Assembly: GCA_903885525.1 (NCBI GenBank)
Contig: CAISJA010000473.1
Location: 1-7,073 of the forward strand
Direction: 5' to 3'
DNA from: an uncultured Opitutaceae bacterium
GTDB taxonomy: Bacteria > Verrucomicrobiota > Verrucomicrobiia > Opitutales > Opitutaceae
DNA: 7,073 nucleotides
The notes beneath the pieces were generated by a model. That model did no database searches and had not been told where the DNA came from. It worked only from the letters and a program-made list of their open reading frames with translations. Position numbers and translations under genes: made by a program. Position 1 is the first letter of the stretch. Each line of letters starts with the position of its first letter. Positions 1 to 6,644 of this stretch are shown piece after piece.

Positions 1-22
1 GACAGCACGCGTGATTCTTCCC

Positions 23-149
23 GAGCAAAACCAGCTTTCGCACTAAAATCATCAATTACGCCGGCGCCCCGCCGACACCTTGCTCGCATTCCTATGCAAG
101 CAGTTGCATCGTCATATCCACTCCCTGTGGGACGGGACTGTTTTGATTC
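23..149 (+). repeat. Inverted repeat, copy A (leader of the aldolase gene)
   Basis: This 127-nt stretch recurs in reverse complement at 6947-7073. By eye, the copies differ only in two homopolymer lengths: CCCC at 67-70 against CCC, and TTTT at 141-144 against TTTTT. The match stops at 149, which leaves 13 nt before the preferred aldolase start at 163. Inside it are several self-complementary pieces: CGAGCAA (22-28) with TTGCTCG (80-86), CGGCG (62-66) with CGCCG (70-74), ATGCAA (94-99) with TTGCAT (104-109), and TCCC (122-125) with GGGA (129-132). The left limit cannot be judged because copy B is cut by the window end. Its position suggests a promoter or 5' leader, but I see no convincing -35/-10 pair. 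It could equally be a dispersed repeat or an element end. Confidence 0.95.
94..109. promoter_or_regulatory. 6-bp palindrome in repeat copy A, possible operator or hairpin
   Basis: ATGCAA and TTGCAT form perfect arms around a GCAG centre. The same 16-nt palindrome is present in the other repeat copy at 6988-7003. It sits about 55-70 nt before both preferred start codons, where a repressor or activator site could lie. No regulator gene is present to pair with it. The ATG at 94 that opens an upstream in-frame extension of the aldolase falls on the first arm. The role as an operator is inference. Confidence 0.3.
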
Positions 150-162
150 GATCATTTGCTGC

Positions 163-891
163 ATGACTCCCGCCGAATTCACCCTGCGCCAGCAAATCAT
201 CGCCACCTGCCGGGAACTGGAGCGCCGCGGCCTCAACCAAGGCACCTCGGGCAATGTCAGCATCCGCGTATCCGCCAATCCGGAGGACGGCTTTCTCCTC
301 ACTCCCACCGCCCTGCCCTACGCTGTCATGCAGCCCGAGGACATCGTGCACCTGAAACTCGACGGCACCGCGACCGGCCACCGGACGCCCTCCAGCGAAT
401 GGCACCTGCATCTCGACATCCTGCGGCAGCGCCGCGACGCCAGCGCCATCATCCACACGCACAGCCGGCACGCCACCACCCTGGCCTGCCTGAGGCGTGA
501 CATCCCGGCCTTTCACTACCTGATCGCCCTCTTTGGCGGCAACAGCATCCGTTGCTCCGGCTATGCCACCTATGGCACTCCGGAGCTCTCCGACCACTTG
601 CTCAAGGCGCTGGCCGGCCGCCAGGCCGCCCTGATGGGCAACCACGGCCTGATCGTGCTCGGACCGTCGCTGGAGCGGGCGCTCACCCTGACCGCGGAAG
701 CCGAAACGCTGGCCGCGATGTATCTCAGCGCCCTGCAGGTCGCTGAACCGGTGATTCTCCCTGAGAAAGAAATCGCCAAAGTCCGGGAGAAGCTTGCCCT
801 GTATGGACACTATGGAGCCGGTGGCCAGGCGACCGTCAAATCAATGCCTCCTCGCGAGCAATCAGACGCCGCGGCACCCACCGTTTCCTGA
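163..891 (+). CDS. fucA: L-fuculose-phosphate aldolase-like class II aldolase
   Basis: The 242-residue protein should be a zinc-dependent cytoplasmic aldolase that splits L-fuculose 1-phosphate into dihydroxyacetone phosphate and L-lactaldehyde. It matches my memory of E. coli FucA along its length: RGLNQGTSGNVS (22-33), LLTPTALPY (45-53), SSEWHLH (77-83), IIHTHS (96-101), HYLIA (118-122), GGNSI (125-129), GYATYGT (133-139) and MGNHGL (158-163). The expected zinc ligands H98, H100 and H161, catalytic E79, phosphate-site N31, S77 and S78, and active-site Y119 are all present. About 25 Ala/Pro-rich C-terminal residues exceed the E. coli length. The ATG at 163 is preferred because it aligns with the E. 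coli N-terminus. The in-frame ATG at 94 would add 23 residues encoded partly by the repeat. Neither start has a clear Shine-Dalgarno. Ribulose- or rhamnulose-phosphate specificity is not excluded, and no fucose kinase or isomerase gene is nearby. Confidence 0.88.
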   Translation: MTPAEFTLRQQIIATCRELERRGLNQGTSGNVSIRVSANPEDGFLLTPTALPYAVMQPEDIVHLKLDGTATGHRTPSSEWHLHLDILRQRRDASAIIHTHSRHATTLACLRRDIPAFHYLIALFGGNSIRCSGYATYGTPELSDHLLKALAGRQAALMGNHGLIVLGPSLERALTLTAEAETLAAMYLSALQVAEPVILPEKEIAKVREKLALYGHYGAGGQATVKSMPPREQSDAAAPTVS

Positions 892-968
892 TCGGGCGCG
901 CCGGCCTGCACCCCCAGCATCCACATAATTGTCCCGCCCAGGCCGAAACTACGAGCGCCAGTTCGCTA

Positions 969-996
969 GTTAAATATTGTCCATCATTTATTTAAC
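969..996. promoter_or_regulatory. AT-rich 8-bp inverted repeat, possible operator
   Basis: GTTAAATA (969-976) and TATTTAAC (989-996) are perfect inverted arms separated by 12 nt. Arm centres about 20 nt (two helical turns) apart would fit a dimeric DNA-binding protein reading one DNA face. The site lies in the AT-rich part of the gap, upstream of the putative structured RNA and the small gene at 1290. A hairpin in RNA would be weak because the arms are almost all A/T. The regulatory role is inference. Confidence 0.3.
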
Positions 997-1129
997 CGAA
1001 TTCGACCCCAGCCAAAGATTATTCATTATGACATTTATTGTGCTGGCTCTGGAGAGGCGGATTAACATTCTGGCTGGTGCATCAGGAACGAATTGACGGA
1101 GCAATCCGCCAGTTCTGCCAACCGAGCGA

Positions 1130-1252
1130 GGGATAAGCTACGGTGGTTTCGTGTGACGCAAGTCACCCGGATGTGCGAGGCCGCAAGGTCTCGAACAAAA
1201 GGTCCCAAAGATGAAAAGCCGTCTGATGCACTCAGACGGCTTTTCGTTTTTA
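1130..1252 (+). ncRNA. Candidate structured RNA ending in an intrinsic terminator
   Basis: Three hairpins lie in a row on the plus strand. The first is GTGAC-GCAA-GTCAC (1153-1166). The second is CGAGGCC-GCAA-GGTCTCG (1176-1193), seven pairs including one G-U. The third is the 14-bp terminator stem at 1213-1245 followed by a T-run. Both first loops are GCAA, a GNRA tetraloop that is common in folded RNAs. GGGA (1130-1133) could pair with TCCC (1203-1206) and enclose the two hairpins. A longer form might start near 1056, where GGCGGATT pairs with AATCCGCC at 1103-1110. I do not recognise the family: it does not fit the tRNA, SRP, 6S, cobalamin, TPP or c-di-GMP patterns I know. It could be a free small RNA or a leader attenuator for the 1290 gene. 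The 5' end is a guess. Confidence 0.35.
1213..1251 (+). terminator. Strong intrinsic terminator before the small gene
   Basis: The arms GAAAAGCCGTCTGA (1213-1226) and TCAGACGGCTTTTC (1232-1245) pair perfectly over 14 bp around a TGCAC loop. GTTTTT follows at 1246-1251. The stem is GC-rich in its middle and has the T-run expected for plus-strand, Rho-independent termination. The A-rich 5' side also gives a T-run for the minus strand, so it may work both ways. It ends 38 nt before the ATG at 1290, so it either closes an RNA transcribed from the gap or controls read-through into that gene. Confidence 0.88.
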
Positions 1253-1289
1253 GAAACCTGGTGCGCGAACCCTCAAAAGCTCACGCATC

Positions 1290-1523
1290 ATGTCCAACGT
1301 CATCCAACTCCCAGCCGTCCGCCTCAACGCCGACAACCCGAACCACCACCTCTGGAATAACAACGGCACGTGGTTCCTGCACTACACGGTCTACCCGACC
1401 GCCCTGACCAAGGAGCGCATCCGCCGCTCGCTGGGCACCAAGGACCTCGCCACAGCCCGCCAGCGCCGCGATTCGTTTTTCCGGCATCTCCTGGGCCAGC
1501 CCGACAAGACGGCGGTCGCCTGA
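1290..1523 (+). CDS. Small protein resembling a tyrosine-recombinase arm-binding domain, without catalytic domain
   Basis: This 77-residue protein has a tail of about 20 residues followed by LWNNNGTWFLHYTVYP (21-36), TKERIRRSLGTKDLATAR (40-57) and QRRDSFFRHL (58-67). The order of a W-x-[LV]-x-Y strand, a basic R-R-S-L-G-T strand-turn and a T-A-R-x-R-R helix is typical of the N-terminal arm-type DNA-binding domain of phage-like integrases. The stop at 1521-1523 comes before any core-binding or R-H-R-Y catalytic part, and the following 74 nt do not continue it. It is either a stand-alone DNA-binding protein or a remnant of an integrated element. It starts at ATG with no evident Shine-Dalgarno, lies 38 nt after one terminator and is followed by another. 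That it is expressed is supported only by the downstream terminator and the family resemblance. Confidence 0.68.
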   Translation: MSNVIQLPAVRLNADNPNHHLWNNNGTWFLHYTVYPTALTKERIRRSLGTKDLATARQRRDSFFRHLLGQPDKTAVA

Positions 1524-1566
1524 GCCTACCGCCGGATCCCCGGCCGCATTTTTCAGCCCGACATCG

Positions 1567-1598
1567 AGCCCGCCTCGCAGCATGCGGGCTTCTTCTTT
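1567..1598 (+). terminator. Intrinsic terminator of the small gene, in the convergent junction
   Basis: AGCCCGC (1567-1573) and GCGGGCT (1584-1590) form a 7-bp GC-rich stem around a 10-nt loop, extended by one G-T pair at 1566/1591. TCTTCTTT follows at 1591-1598. The T-run is on the plus strand only, so this should stop transcription from the 1290 gene before it runs into the converging 1598-5131 gene, whose stop codon touches its 3' edge. I see no equivalent terminator for the minus strand. Confidence 0.7.
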
Positions 1599-4500
1599 CA
1601 GGGAATCCGCAACTGCTGGCCGACGTGCAGGGCGTTGCTGCCTTGGAGTTGATCGCGGTTGGCGGCATAGATTTCCTGCCACCGCCCGGTCGTGCCGTAG
1701 TAGCGCATGCTGAGCTTGGAAAGTGAGTCGCCTTCGGTGACGCTGTGGTAGCGGGCCTCCTCCGGCTGGGCGGGCGTGGTCCGGACCACCGGCAGGCTGT
1801 TGCCGGAAGCGATTTGGGTGGCGGGGGTGCCGAGCCGGGCCGCCGCGGCGATCTGATCGAGTGTGCCCTGCGCCTGGACCAACCGGGCGGAAAGCGCGCT
1901 GTTCTCGGCGCGGAGCCGGCTGAGGAGGGCGGCGCGGTCGCGTTCCTGGCTGAGGTTGCCTTCCACCAGCCGGGCGTGTGCCTCCCGGGCGCCCTGGAGG
2001 TCCTGCCGCGCCTGGGCCAGCTGCGCATTCAGGGCGTCGAGATTCTCCTGGGCACTCTTCTCCGCCGCGGCGTGCTGCTGGCCGGCGTTCTGGTTGCTTT
2101 GCGTCAGCCGGGCATTGTCGCTCCGCAGGGTGTCGATTTGCGTCTGCTGGTCCTTGAGCTGCGCCTCCAGGCGGCTGTTCGTCTCGGTCAGGTCGGAAAC
2201 TGCGGCCCCGTGCGTATCCGCCGCCTTCTCTGCTTCCGTCAGGCGGGCCTGCAGCCTGGCTGCTTCCTCCGCCGACTTGTCCGCGGCCAGTTGGCTGGCC
2301 GCCGCGCGGGCGGCAGCCTCGGCGGCGGCCTTTTGCAGCGTGCCGCTGTCGGCCTGGACCTTGGCCAATTCGGCGCTGGCGGCGGCGAGGCGTTCCTGGA
2401 GGGCGGCCTTCTCCTCCACCAGTTTTCCTCCGGCGGCGCTGGAGGATTTCTGCACGTCAGCCAGCGCAGCGGACAAAGTCTGCGCCTTGGCCATCCATTC
2501 CTCGCGCTCCTGCTCCAATTTCTGGTTTGTCTGGGTCAGCTCGCCCACCGAATTCCCATGTGCCTGGGCTTCCTTCTGGGTTTCTGCCAGCACGGTCTTC
2601 AGGCCGTCGCGCTCGGTGCGGAGGCGGGCATTGGCCTCGGTCAGGGTCTGGAGCTGCCGGTGATCCTCCTCGGCGGCCGCGGTGGCCGCGTGCAGCTTCG
2701 CCAGGGTCTGTTCATAATCCTCCCGCTTGGGTGCATCGTCCGCCTGTTTGGCCGTGAGAAGAGCGCGGTTGGCCTCCGCAAGCGATTTGTTGGTCTCACG
2801 GGCGTGTTGCAACTGGGTGGCCAGGCTGGTGATCTCCTTGGCTGTGCCGTTGCGCTCCTCCTCGACGGAGGCCTCGAGTTCCCTCACGCGGGCCTGCAGG
2901 GTATTGATCTCGGTCTTGTAAGCGTCGTTCTGGTTGGCCGCGACCGCCTGCGATTGGGCGGCCAGCGCGGCCGCAGCGGAGCGTTTGGCATTGTCCGCAT
3001 CCTTGGCCAGGCGGTCGTTGGCTAGGGTCAACTCCGCCACCTGGGATTGCAGCTTGTCCACCGCCTGATTGGCTTCGGCCAGATCACCGCGCAGCTTGCG
3101 AGTGGCTTCGGTCTCGGTCTCGGCCGGCACCGGTGCCGGGCTGCGGCGGGCGGCGGCGAGTTGCTGCGCCAAGTCCGCGGCTTGCACCTTGGCCGCATCG
3201 AGCGCGGTGGTGTCTGCCGCCGCGGCTTTCAGCTGCCGATTTTCCGCCTGCAACTGGTCCGATAACTGCCGCAACGTGTCCGCGTCCGCCGCCTTGGCTT
3301 GCAGACGCCGGTTTTCCCCGCGCAAGCCTTCCGCCTCGGCGGCCAGACCGCGCCAGCGGGCCAGCTCCGCGCCCTCGGCCGCCTTGGCCTGGGCGAGCTG
3401 CCGGGCTTGCGCCACGTCTTGCTCCAACCTGGCCTTGGCGCCGGTCAGCTCGGCCACGGCGGCGTTGCTTTTGTCGAGAGCGGCGCCGGTCTGGGCCAGC
3501 TCGTGCCGGAGGTTTTCCACGACCGGATGCAGGTCCGGCTGAGCGGGGGCGGATTGCGCGGCGGCCGTCAATTGCCGCACCTGCGCCTGAAGCTGGTCGG
3601 CCTCCTTTCTGGCCTCGGCCGCAGCCGTCTGGGACGCGGCGAGCCGGGCGTTGAGTTCGTCCACCGGGGAATTATCCGTCCCGGCGGAGGCGGACGTGCG
3701 GGCGGCATGGAAGCGTTTGAGCTCGGATTCCAAGCGGTCATTCATCGAGCGCAGGCTGCGGGCTTCGCCGGCCAGCCGGCGGAGCCGATTCATTTCATCT
3801 TGCTGCGCGCGGGCCTCGGGATTGGCCTGGGAGAGGCGGGTCACCTCCTCGCGGAGTTTTTCGGCCTCCTGCGCCGCGGGCCGCGCGGCGGACAATTCGG
3901 TTTCCAATTGCGTCAGCCTGGCCGACAAGGAAGCGATCTTGGCGTCCTTGCCCGCAAGCTCCTGGGCGGAGGCCCCGGCTTCTGCAGCCAGAGGCGAGGT
4001 GGCGGGGTGCAGGCTGGCGTTTTCCACCGTGAGCCGGCGGTTGGCCTCGGCCAGTTGGTTGTTGGCCTCCTGCGCCCGGTCCAGGGCTTCGGTGAGCTGG
4101 CGGACCTGGGCGGGCACGGTGCCGGAGTTTCCGTCCGCGGCGGGCGATGAGGCGGACGACGGCACCCCGGCGACAGTGGCAGCAGGCGCAGCGGCGCCCG
4201 GCGGCAGACCGCGGGCGGCAATCCGCGCGCGGAGCGCCGCCGCCAGTCCGGCGGCCTTTTCCTGCTGGGCGGGAGTCAGCGATTTGGCGACGAAATCCCT
4301 CCCGGGGGCCGGCGCGCCATTCTCGGTGGCAAGCGTCAGCCAGGCGAAAGCCTGCGCCAAATCCAGGGCGAGTCCGCCGCGTCCGTTGGCATAGAGCAAT
4401 CCGAGGTTGTTCTGGGCCGGGCCGAAACCCTGCCCGGCGGCCAGCTGATAGAGGCGGACCGCCGCCGCATCGTTTTGCGCCACCCCGCGGCCATCTTCGT

Positions 4501-5131
4501 AGAGGAGGCCGAGGCTGTATTGGGCGCGGGCAAATCCGAGGTCGGCCGCCTGCCGGTACCAGCGCGCCGCTTCGGCGTCATCTTTTTTTACGCCCCGCCC
4601 GGCCTCGTAGAACAGGCCGAGATTGTACTGGGCCTCCACGATCCCTTTTTCTGCCGCCTGCTTGTACCAGACATTGGCCTCGAAGAAATCCTGGCCGACC
4701 GCCTGGCCGGCGGCATACATGTTGCCCACATTGAACTGGGCCGGGCCGTAGCCCTGCTCGGCGGCCAGCATGTAATAGTGGAACGCCTGTTTTTGATCGG
4801 CGGGCACACCGCGTCCCATCTCGTAGGCGAGACCGAGATTGAACTGGGCGGCGGCAGAACCCTTTTCCCCCGCCGCCCGGTACCATTTCATGGCCTCGGC
4901 AAAATCCTGGGCCACGCCCTGTCCGGCGGTGTAGAGGTTGCCGAGGGCATTCTGCGCATCGGGATCGCCTTGCTCGGCCTTGGCGCGCAAGGCGGCCGGC
5001 TCCGGCGCGCCGGGGTTCGCCGCCGGCAAAGCGTTGCCCCCGCCGGCTGCCAGCACCGCCAGGAGCAGAGTGAGTGCAGGAGACCGGACTAGGGAGCGGA
5101 ATTCCCGGGTGCTGGTGGCGGATGAACGCAC
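1598..5131 (-). CDS. Exported Sel1-repeat, coiled-coil and LysM protein
   Basis: The 1177-residue protein begins with a signal-peptide-like segment: basic residues to about R16, a hydrophobic core PALTLLLAVLAA (18-29), and likely cleavage near NALPA-A (33-38). Six Sel1 repeats follow at exactly 36-residue spacing, with the A-Q pair of each at 59, 95, 131, 167, 203 and 239. After a Pro/Ala linker (about 309-340), a very long Ala/Glu/Gln/Leu-rich region (about 340-1100) reads as a nearly continuous coiled coil. Residues 1127-1177 are a LysM domain (V-T-E-G-D-S-L-S-K-L; W-Q-E-I-Y-A-A-N; H-V-G-Q-Q-L-R-I-P), the family that binds peptidoglycan N-acetylglucosamine. The likely role is a periplasmic scaffold tied to the cell wall, with Sel1 repeats for protein contacts. 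The GTG start at 5131 is the first in-frame possibility, just after the upstream gene's TAA. Partners and exact function are unknown. Confidence 0.9.
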   Translation of the reverse strand: MRSSATSTREFRSLVRSPALTLLLAVLAAGGGNALPAANPGAPEPAALRAKAEQGDPDAQNALGNLYTAGQGVAQDFAEAMKWYRAAGEKGSAAAQFNLGLAYEMGRGVPADQKQAFHYYMLAAEQGYGPAQFNVGNMYAAGQAVGQDFFEANVWYKQAAEKGIVEAQYNLGLFYEAGRGVKKDDAEAARWYRQAADLGFARAQYSLGLLYEDGRGVAQNDAAAVRLYQLAAGQGFGPAQNNLGLLYANGRGGLALDLAQAFAWLTLATENGAPAPGRDFVAKSLTPAQQEKAAGLAAALRARIAARGLPPGAAAPAATVAGVPSSASSPAADGNSGTVPAQVRQLTEALDRAQEANNQLAEANRRLTVENASLHPATSPLAAEAGASAQELAGKDAKIASLSARLTQLETELSAARPAAQEAEKLREEVTRLSQANPEARAQQDEMNRLRRLAGEARSLRSMNDRLESELKRFHAARTSASAGTDNSPVDELNARLAASQTAAAEARKEADQLQAQVRQLTAAAQSAPAQPDLHPVVENLRHELAQTGAALDKSNAAVAELTGAKARLEQDVAQARQLAQAKAAEGAELARWRGLAAEAEGLRGENRRLQAKAADADTLRQLSDQLQAENRQLKAAAADTTALDAAKVQAADLAQQLAAARRSPAPVPAETETEATRKLRGDLAEANQAVDKLQSQVAELTLANDRLAKDADNAKRSAAAALAAQSQAVAANQNDAYKTEINTLQARVRELEASVEEERNGTAKEITSLATQLQHARETNKSLAEANRALLTAKQADDAPKREDYEQTLAKLHAATAAAEEDHRQLQTLTEANARLRTERDGLKTVLAETQKEAQAHGNSVGELTQTNQKLEQEREEWMAKAQTLSAALADVQKSSSAAGGKLVEEKAALQERLAAASAELAKVQADSGTLQKAAAEAAARAAASQLAADKSAEEAARLQARLTEAEKAADTHGAAVSDLTETNSRLEAQLKDQQTQIDTLRSDNARLTQSNQNAGQQHAAAEKSAQENLDALNAQLAQARQDLQGAREAHARLVEGNLSQERDRAALLSRLRAENSALSARLVQAQGTLDQIAAAARLGTPATQIASGNSLPVVRTTPAQPEEARYHSVTEGDSLSKLSMRYYGTTGRWQEIYAANRDQLQGSNALHVGQQLRIP

Positions 5132-5134
5132 ACT

Positions 5135-6556
5135 TTAGACTACAGGGGCAACCCGGCACGGGAGCAAGGCTGCATCATTCATCCCGTGTATGATTTTCTT
5201 GTCCGGCGGGCAAAAGGTGGCCAGCGCACCCGAGAGCCGTGGCTGTCCGTCCACCACGAAGTAGTAAGGGCAGAGCCGCAGCCGCCCGGACCGGGTGGCG
5301 GCCACCGCCGGCCGGCCCTCCGCAGGGGGAGAAAACACCTGGTGCTCCAGCCGTCGGGGTTTCCGGTACTCTTGCAGCAGGTACAGGTTGGCCGGCGCCG
5401 CTTGCAGGGCCTGCTCGACCCCGGCCGCCCACTCCTCCCGGGAGCAATCGCTGCCCAACACCACGCTGCGCGCCCCCCAGGCCGTTTCATGGAAGCCGGA
5501 AATCTTGATGATCAGGTCGCGCTCCTTCTGCGAGGCGCCCAGCAGGTCGCGCCAATCGTTGAGCAGCCGCCCGCCGACGCGGGGTCCGTCGAGGACCGCA
5601 CCGGGCGGCAACGGGGCCGGATCCATGACCCAGGAATGCGGGATGATCCGGCGGAGCAGCTCGTGGCTGCCGCGGCCGAGGTTTTCGGCCCAAAATTCCT
5701 GCAGCAGGTGGTGGTGAAAAAGCGCCAGCGCGAGTTTCTCCTCCTGGAAATGGCGCATCGGCGGGCTGATCGCCACCTGCCCGGCCGACCAGGCTTCCAG
5801 GATATGGCCCGCACCCTTGATGTTGGCCCAGTCGAACAGCTCGAAGAAACGGTAGATGATGTCGATCTTCTCGGGCACTCCCTCGAGGTCGAAAAACAGC
5901 TCCCCGCCGAGCGGGAACACGTCATCCGGGCGCAGGCAAAAGACGCGCCGGCCCGACCGCTGCAACTGCTCCGCCAGCCAGGTCATTTCCGGCCGGTAGG
6001 TCGCCGCCTCGTCGCTGACCAGCAGGGCGATCAGAGGGTTGCGCAGGGCGGGCCTGAGCGCAGCCAGCGACCGGTGGAAACCCTGGACCATGGCGTCGCC
6101 GTGCCCGATCACCGCCGGGTCGCTCTCGCCTCCGTACAGCCGGTTGAGGAAGGCCGTCAGCCCGATGCCACCGGGCACGGAGTCGAGTTCGGTCAGGGCA
6201 AACCCGTCGTCGGTCAGCAGCAGGTCCGGCCGCAGCACCGTGGGGAACGCCCCGCGGTGGCGCGGATCGCGCGCATGCTGGAGGATGGCGGCCGGCTTGC
6301 CGCGATCGAGATAGTCCGCGACCCAGGGGGCGAGCAATGCCTTGTTGCGCAGCAGGCTCTTGCCCTGGACGGAACGCAGGTAGAGCGTTTCCAAGGCCTG
6401 ATGAAATTCGAAGCAGGCGGTGCCGATCCGGCCGAGCTCCTCCTCCTGCGCCGGAGTCAGCGGCCAGGCCCGCGGGGCCAGCCGCCATGTCTTTGCCTCG
6501 AAAAGCGGCTGCCCGGCGAGGGCGGCCTGGATCTGATCGTAGGCGAGATTGGGCAT
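5135..6556 (-). CDS. Probable circularly permuted ATP-grasp enzyme
   Basis: The 473-residue protein has no signal peptide or membrane segment, so it is probably cytoplasmic. LLLTDDGFALTELDSVPGGI (112-131) resembles the metal-binding strand and E-x-[ND]-x-x-P-G loop of ATP-grasp ligases. DLIIKISGFHETAWGARS (347-364) looks like the nucleotide-binding lysine strand and glycine-rich loop, and LYLLQEY (391-397) the hinge with the adenine-contact Q-E. The metal site precedes the lysine strand, which is the circularly permuted order seen in glutathionylspermidine-synthase-like and related families. Such enzymes form amide or peptide bonds through acyl phosphates; the substrate here cannot be named. 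The ATG at 6556 is preferred. The open frame reaches 6673, but the extra 39 residues overlap the upstream gene and look non-coding. No Shine-Dalgarno is clear. The TAA stop lies 3 nt before the GTG of the Sel1/LysM gene, which suggests coupled translation. The family call is from motif reading only. Confidence 0.72.
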   Translation of the reverse strand: MPNLAYDQIQAALAGQPLFEAKTWRLAPRAWPLTPAQEEELGRIGTACFEFHQALETLYLRSVQGKSLLRNKALLAPWVADYLDRGKPAAILQHARDPRHRGAFPTVLRPDLLLTDDGFALTELDSVPGGIGLTAFLNRLYGGESDPAVIGHGDAMVQGFHRSLAALRPALRNPLIALLVSDEAATYRPEMTWLAEQLQRSGRRVFCLRPDDVFPLGGELFFDLEGVPEKIDIIYRFFELFDWANIKGAGHILEAWSAGQVAISPPMRHFQEEKLALALFHHHLLQEFWAENLGRGSHELLRRIIPHSWVMDPAPLPPGAVLDGPRVGGRLLNDWRDLLGASQKERDLIIKISGFHETAWGARSVVLGSDCSREEWAAGVEQALQAAPANLYLLQEYRKPRRLEHQVFSPPAEGRPAVAATRSGRLRLCPYYFVVDGQPRLSGALATFCPPDKKIIHGMNDAALLPCRVAPVV

Positions 6557-6644
6557 GGGTTGAGCAGGACGGAAGAAACGCGGGGCGGAAAGTCTGAAAT
6601 TCCGGGCGACCTGTCCGCCGCCAAACCAGCCGCCTGCCCCCGGC

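Larger units (their letters stand above)
892..1289 (+). other. 398-nt non-coding stretch with several inverted repeats
   Basis: No convincing gene lies between the aldolase stop and the small 1290 gene on either strand. The middle part (about 965-1035) is clearly AT-richer than its surroundings and is the likeliest place for a promoter, though no good -35/-10 pair stands out. GATTAT at 1017-1022 and CATTAT at 1024-1029 are weak -10 candidates. Several inverted repeats follow one another: CGGCCTG (902-908) with CAGGCCG (939-945), GTTAAATA (969-976) with TATTTAAC (989-996), GGCGGATT (1056-1063) with AATCCGCC (1103-1110), and then two tetraloop hairpins and the terminator described separately. 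The 902/945 pair just after the aldolase stop has no T-run and is only a weak terminator candidate. Confidence 0.7.

Noticed and set aside
94..162. Aldolase starting at ATG 94, giving 265 residues.
   Set aside because: The extra 23 residues come from the repeat, have no FucA counterpart, and the frame is broken by one base in the other repeat copy. ATG 163 fits the family N-terminus. Kept only as a low-interest alternative.
1127..1206. Possible tRNA, c-di-GMP or cobalamin riboswitch in the gap.
   Set aside because: The GACGCAA piece recalls the c-di-GMP-I core, but the neighbouring conserved stretches are missing. No cloverleaf or T-arm can be drawn, and no cobalamin box is present.
1218..1240. 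The terminator arms contain GCCGTCTGA as an inverted pair, nine bases of the Neisseria DNA uptake sequence GCCGTCTGAA.
   Set aside because: The tenth base does not match (T, not A), only one such pair is seen, and nothing else points to Neisseriaceae. Chance is the simplest reading. A genome-wide count of the 9-mer would settle it.
1093..1407. Plus-strand 104-codon open frame from TTG.
   Set aside because: It runs through the hairpins and terminator and then overlaps the 1290 gene out of frame. Its product is low-complexity Ser/Thr/Arg-rich, as expected of a shadow frame.
1745..4150. Several long plus-strand frames (for example 1745-3025 and 3299-4150) opposite the coiled-coil gene.
   Set aside because: Leu/Gly/Arg-rich products mirror the Ala/Glu/Gln-rich coiled coil on the other strand. 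There is no independent evidence of coding.
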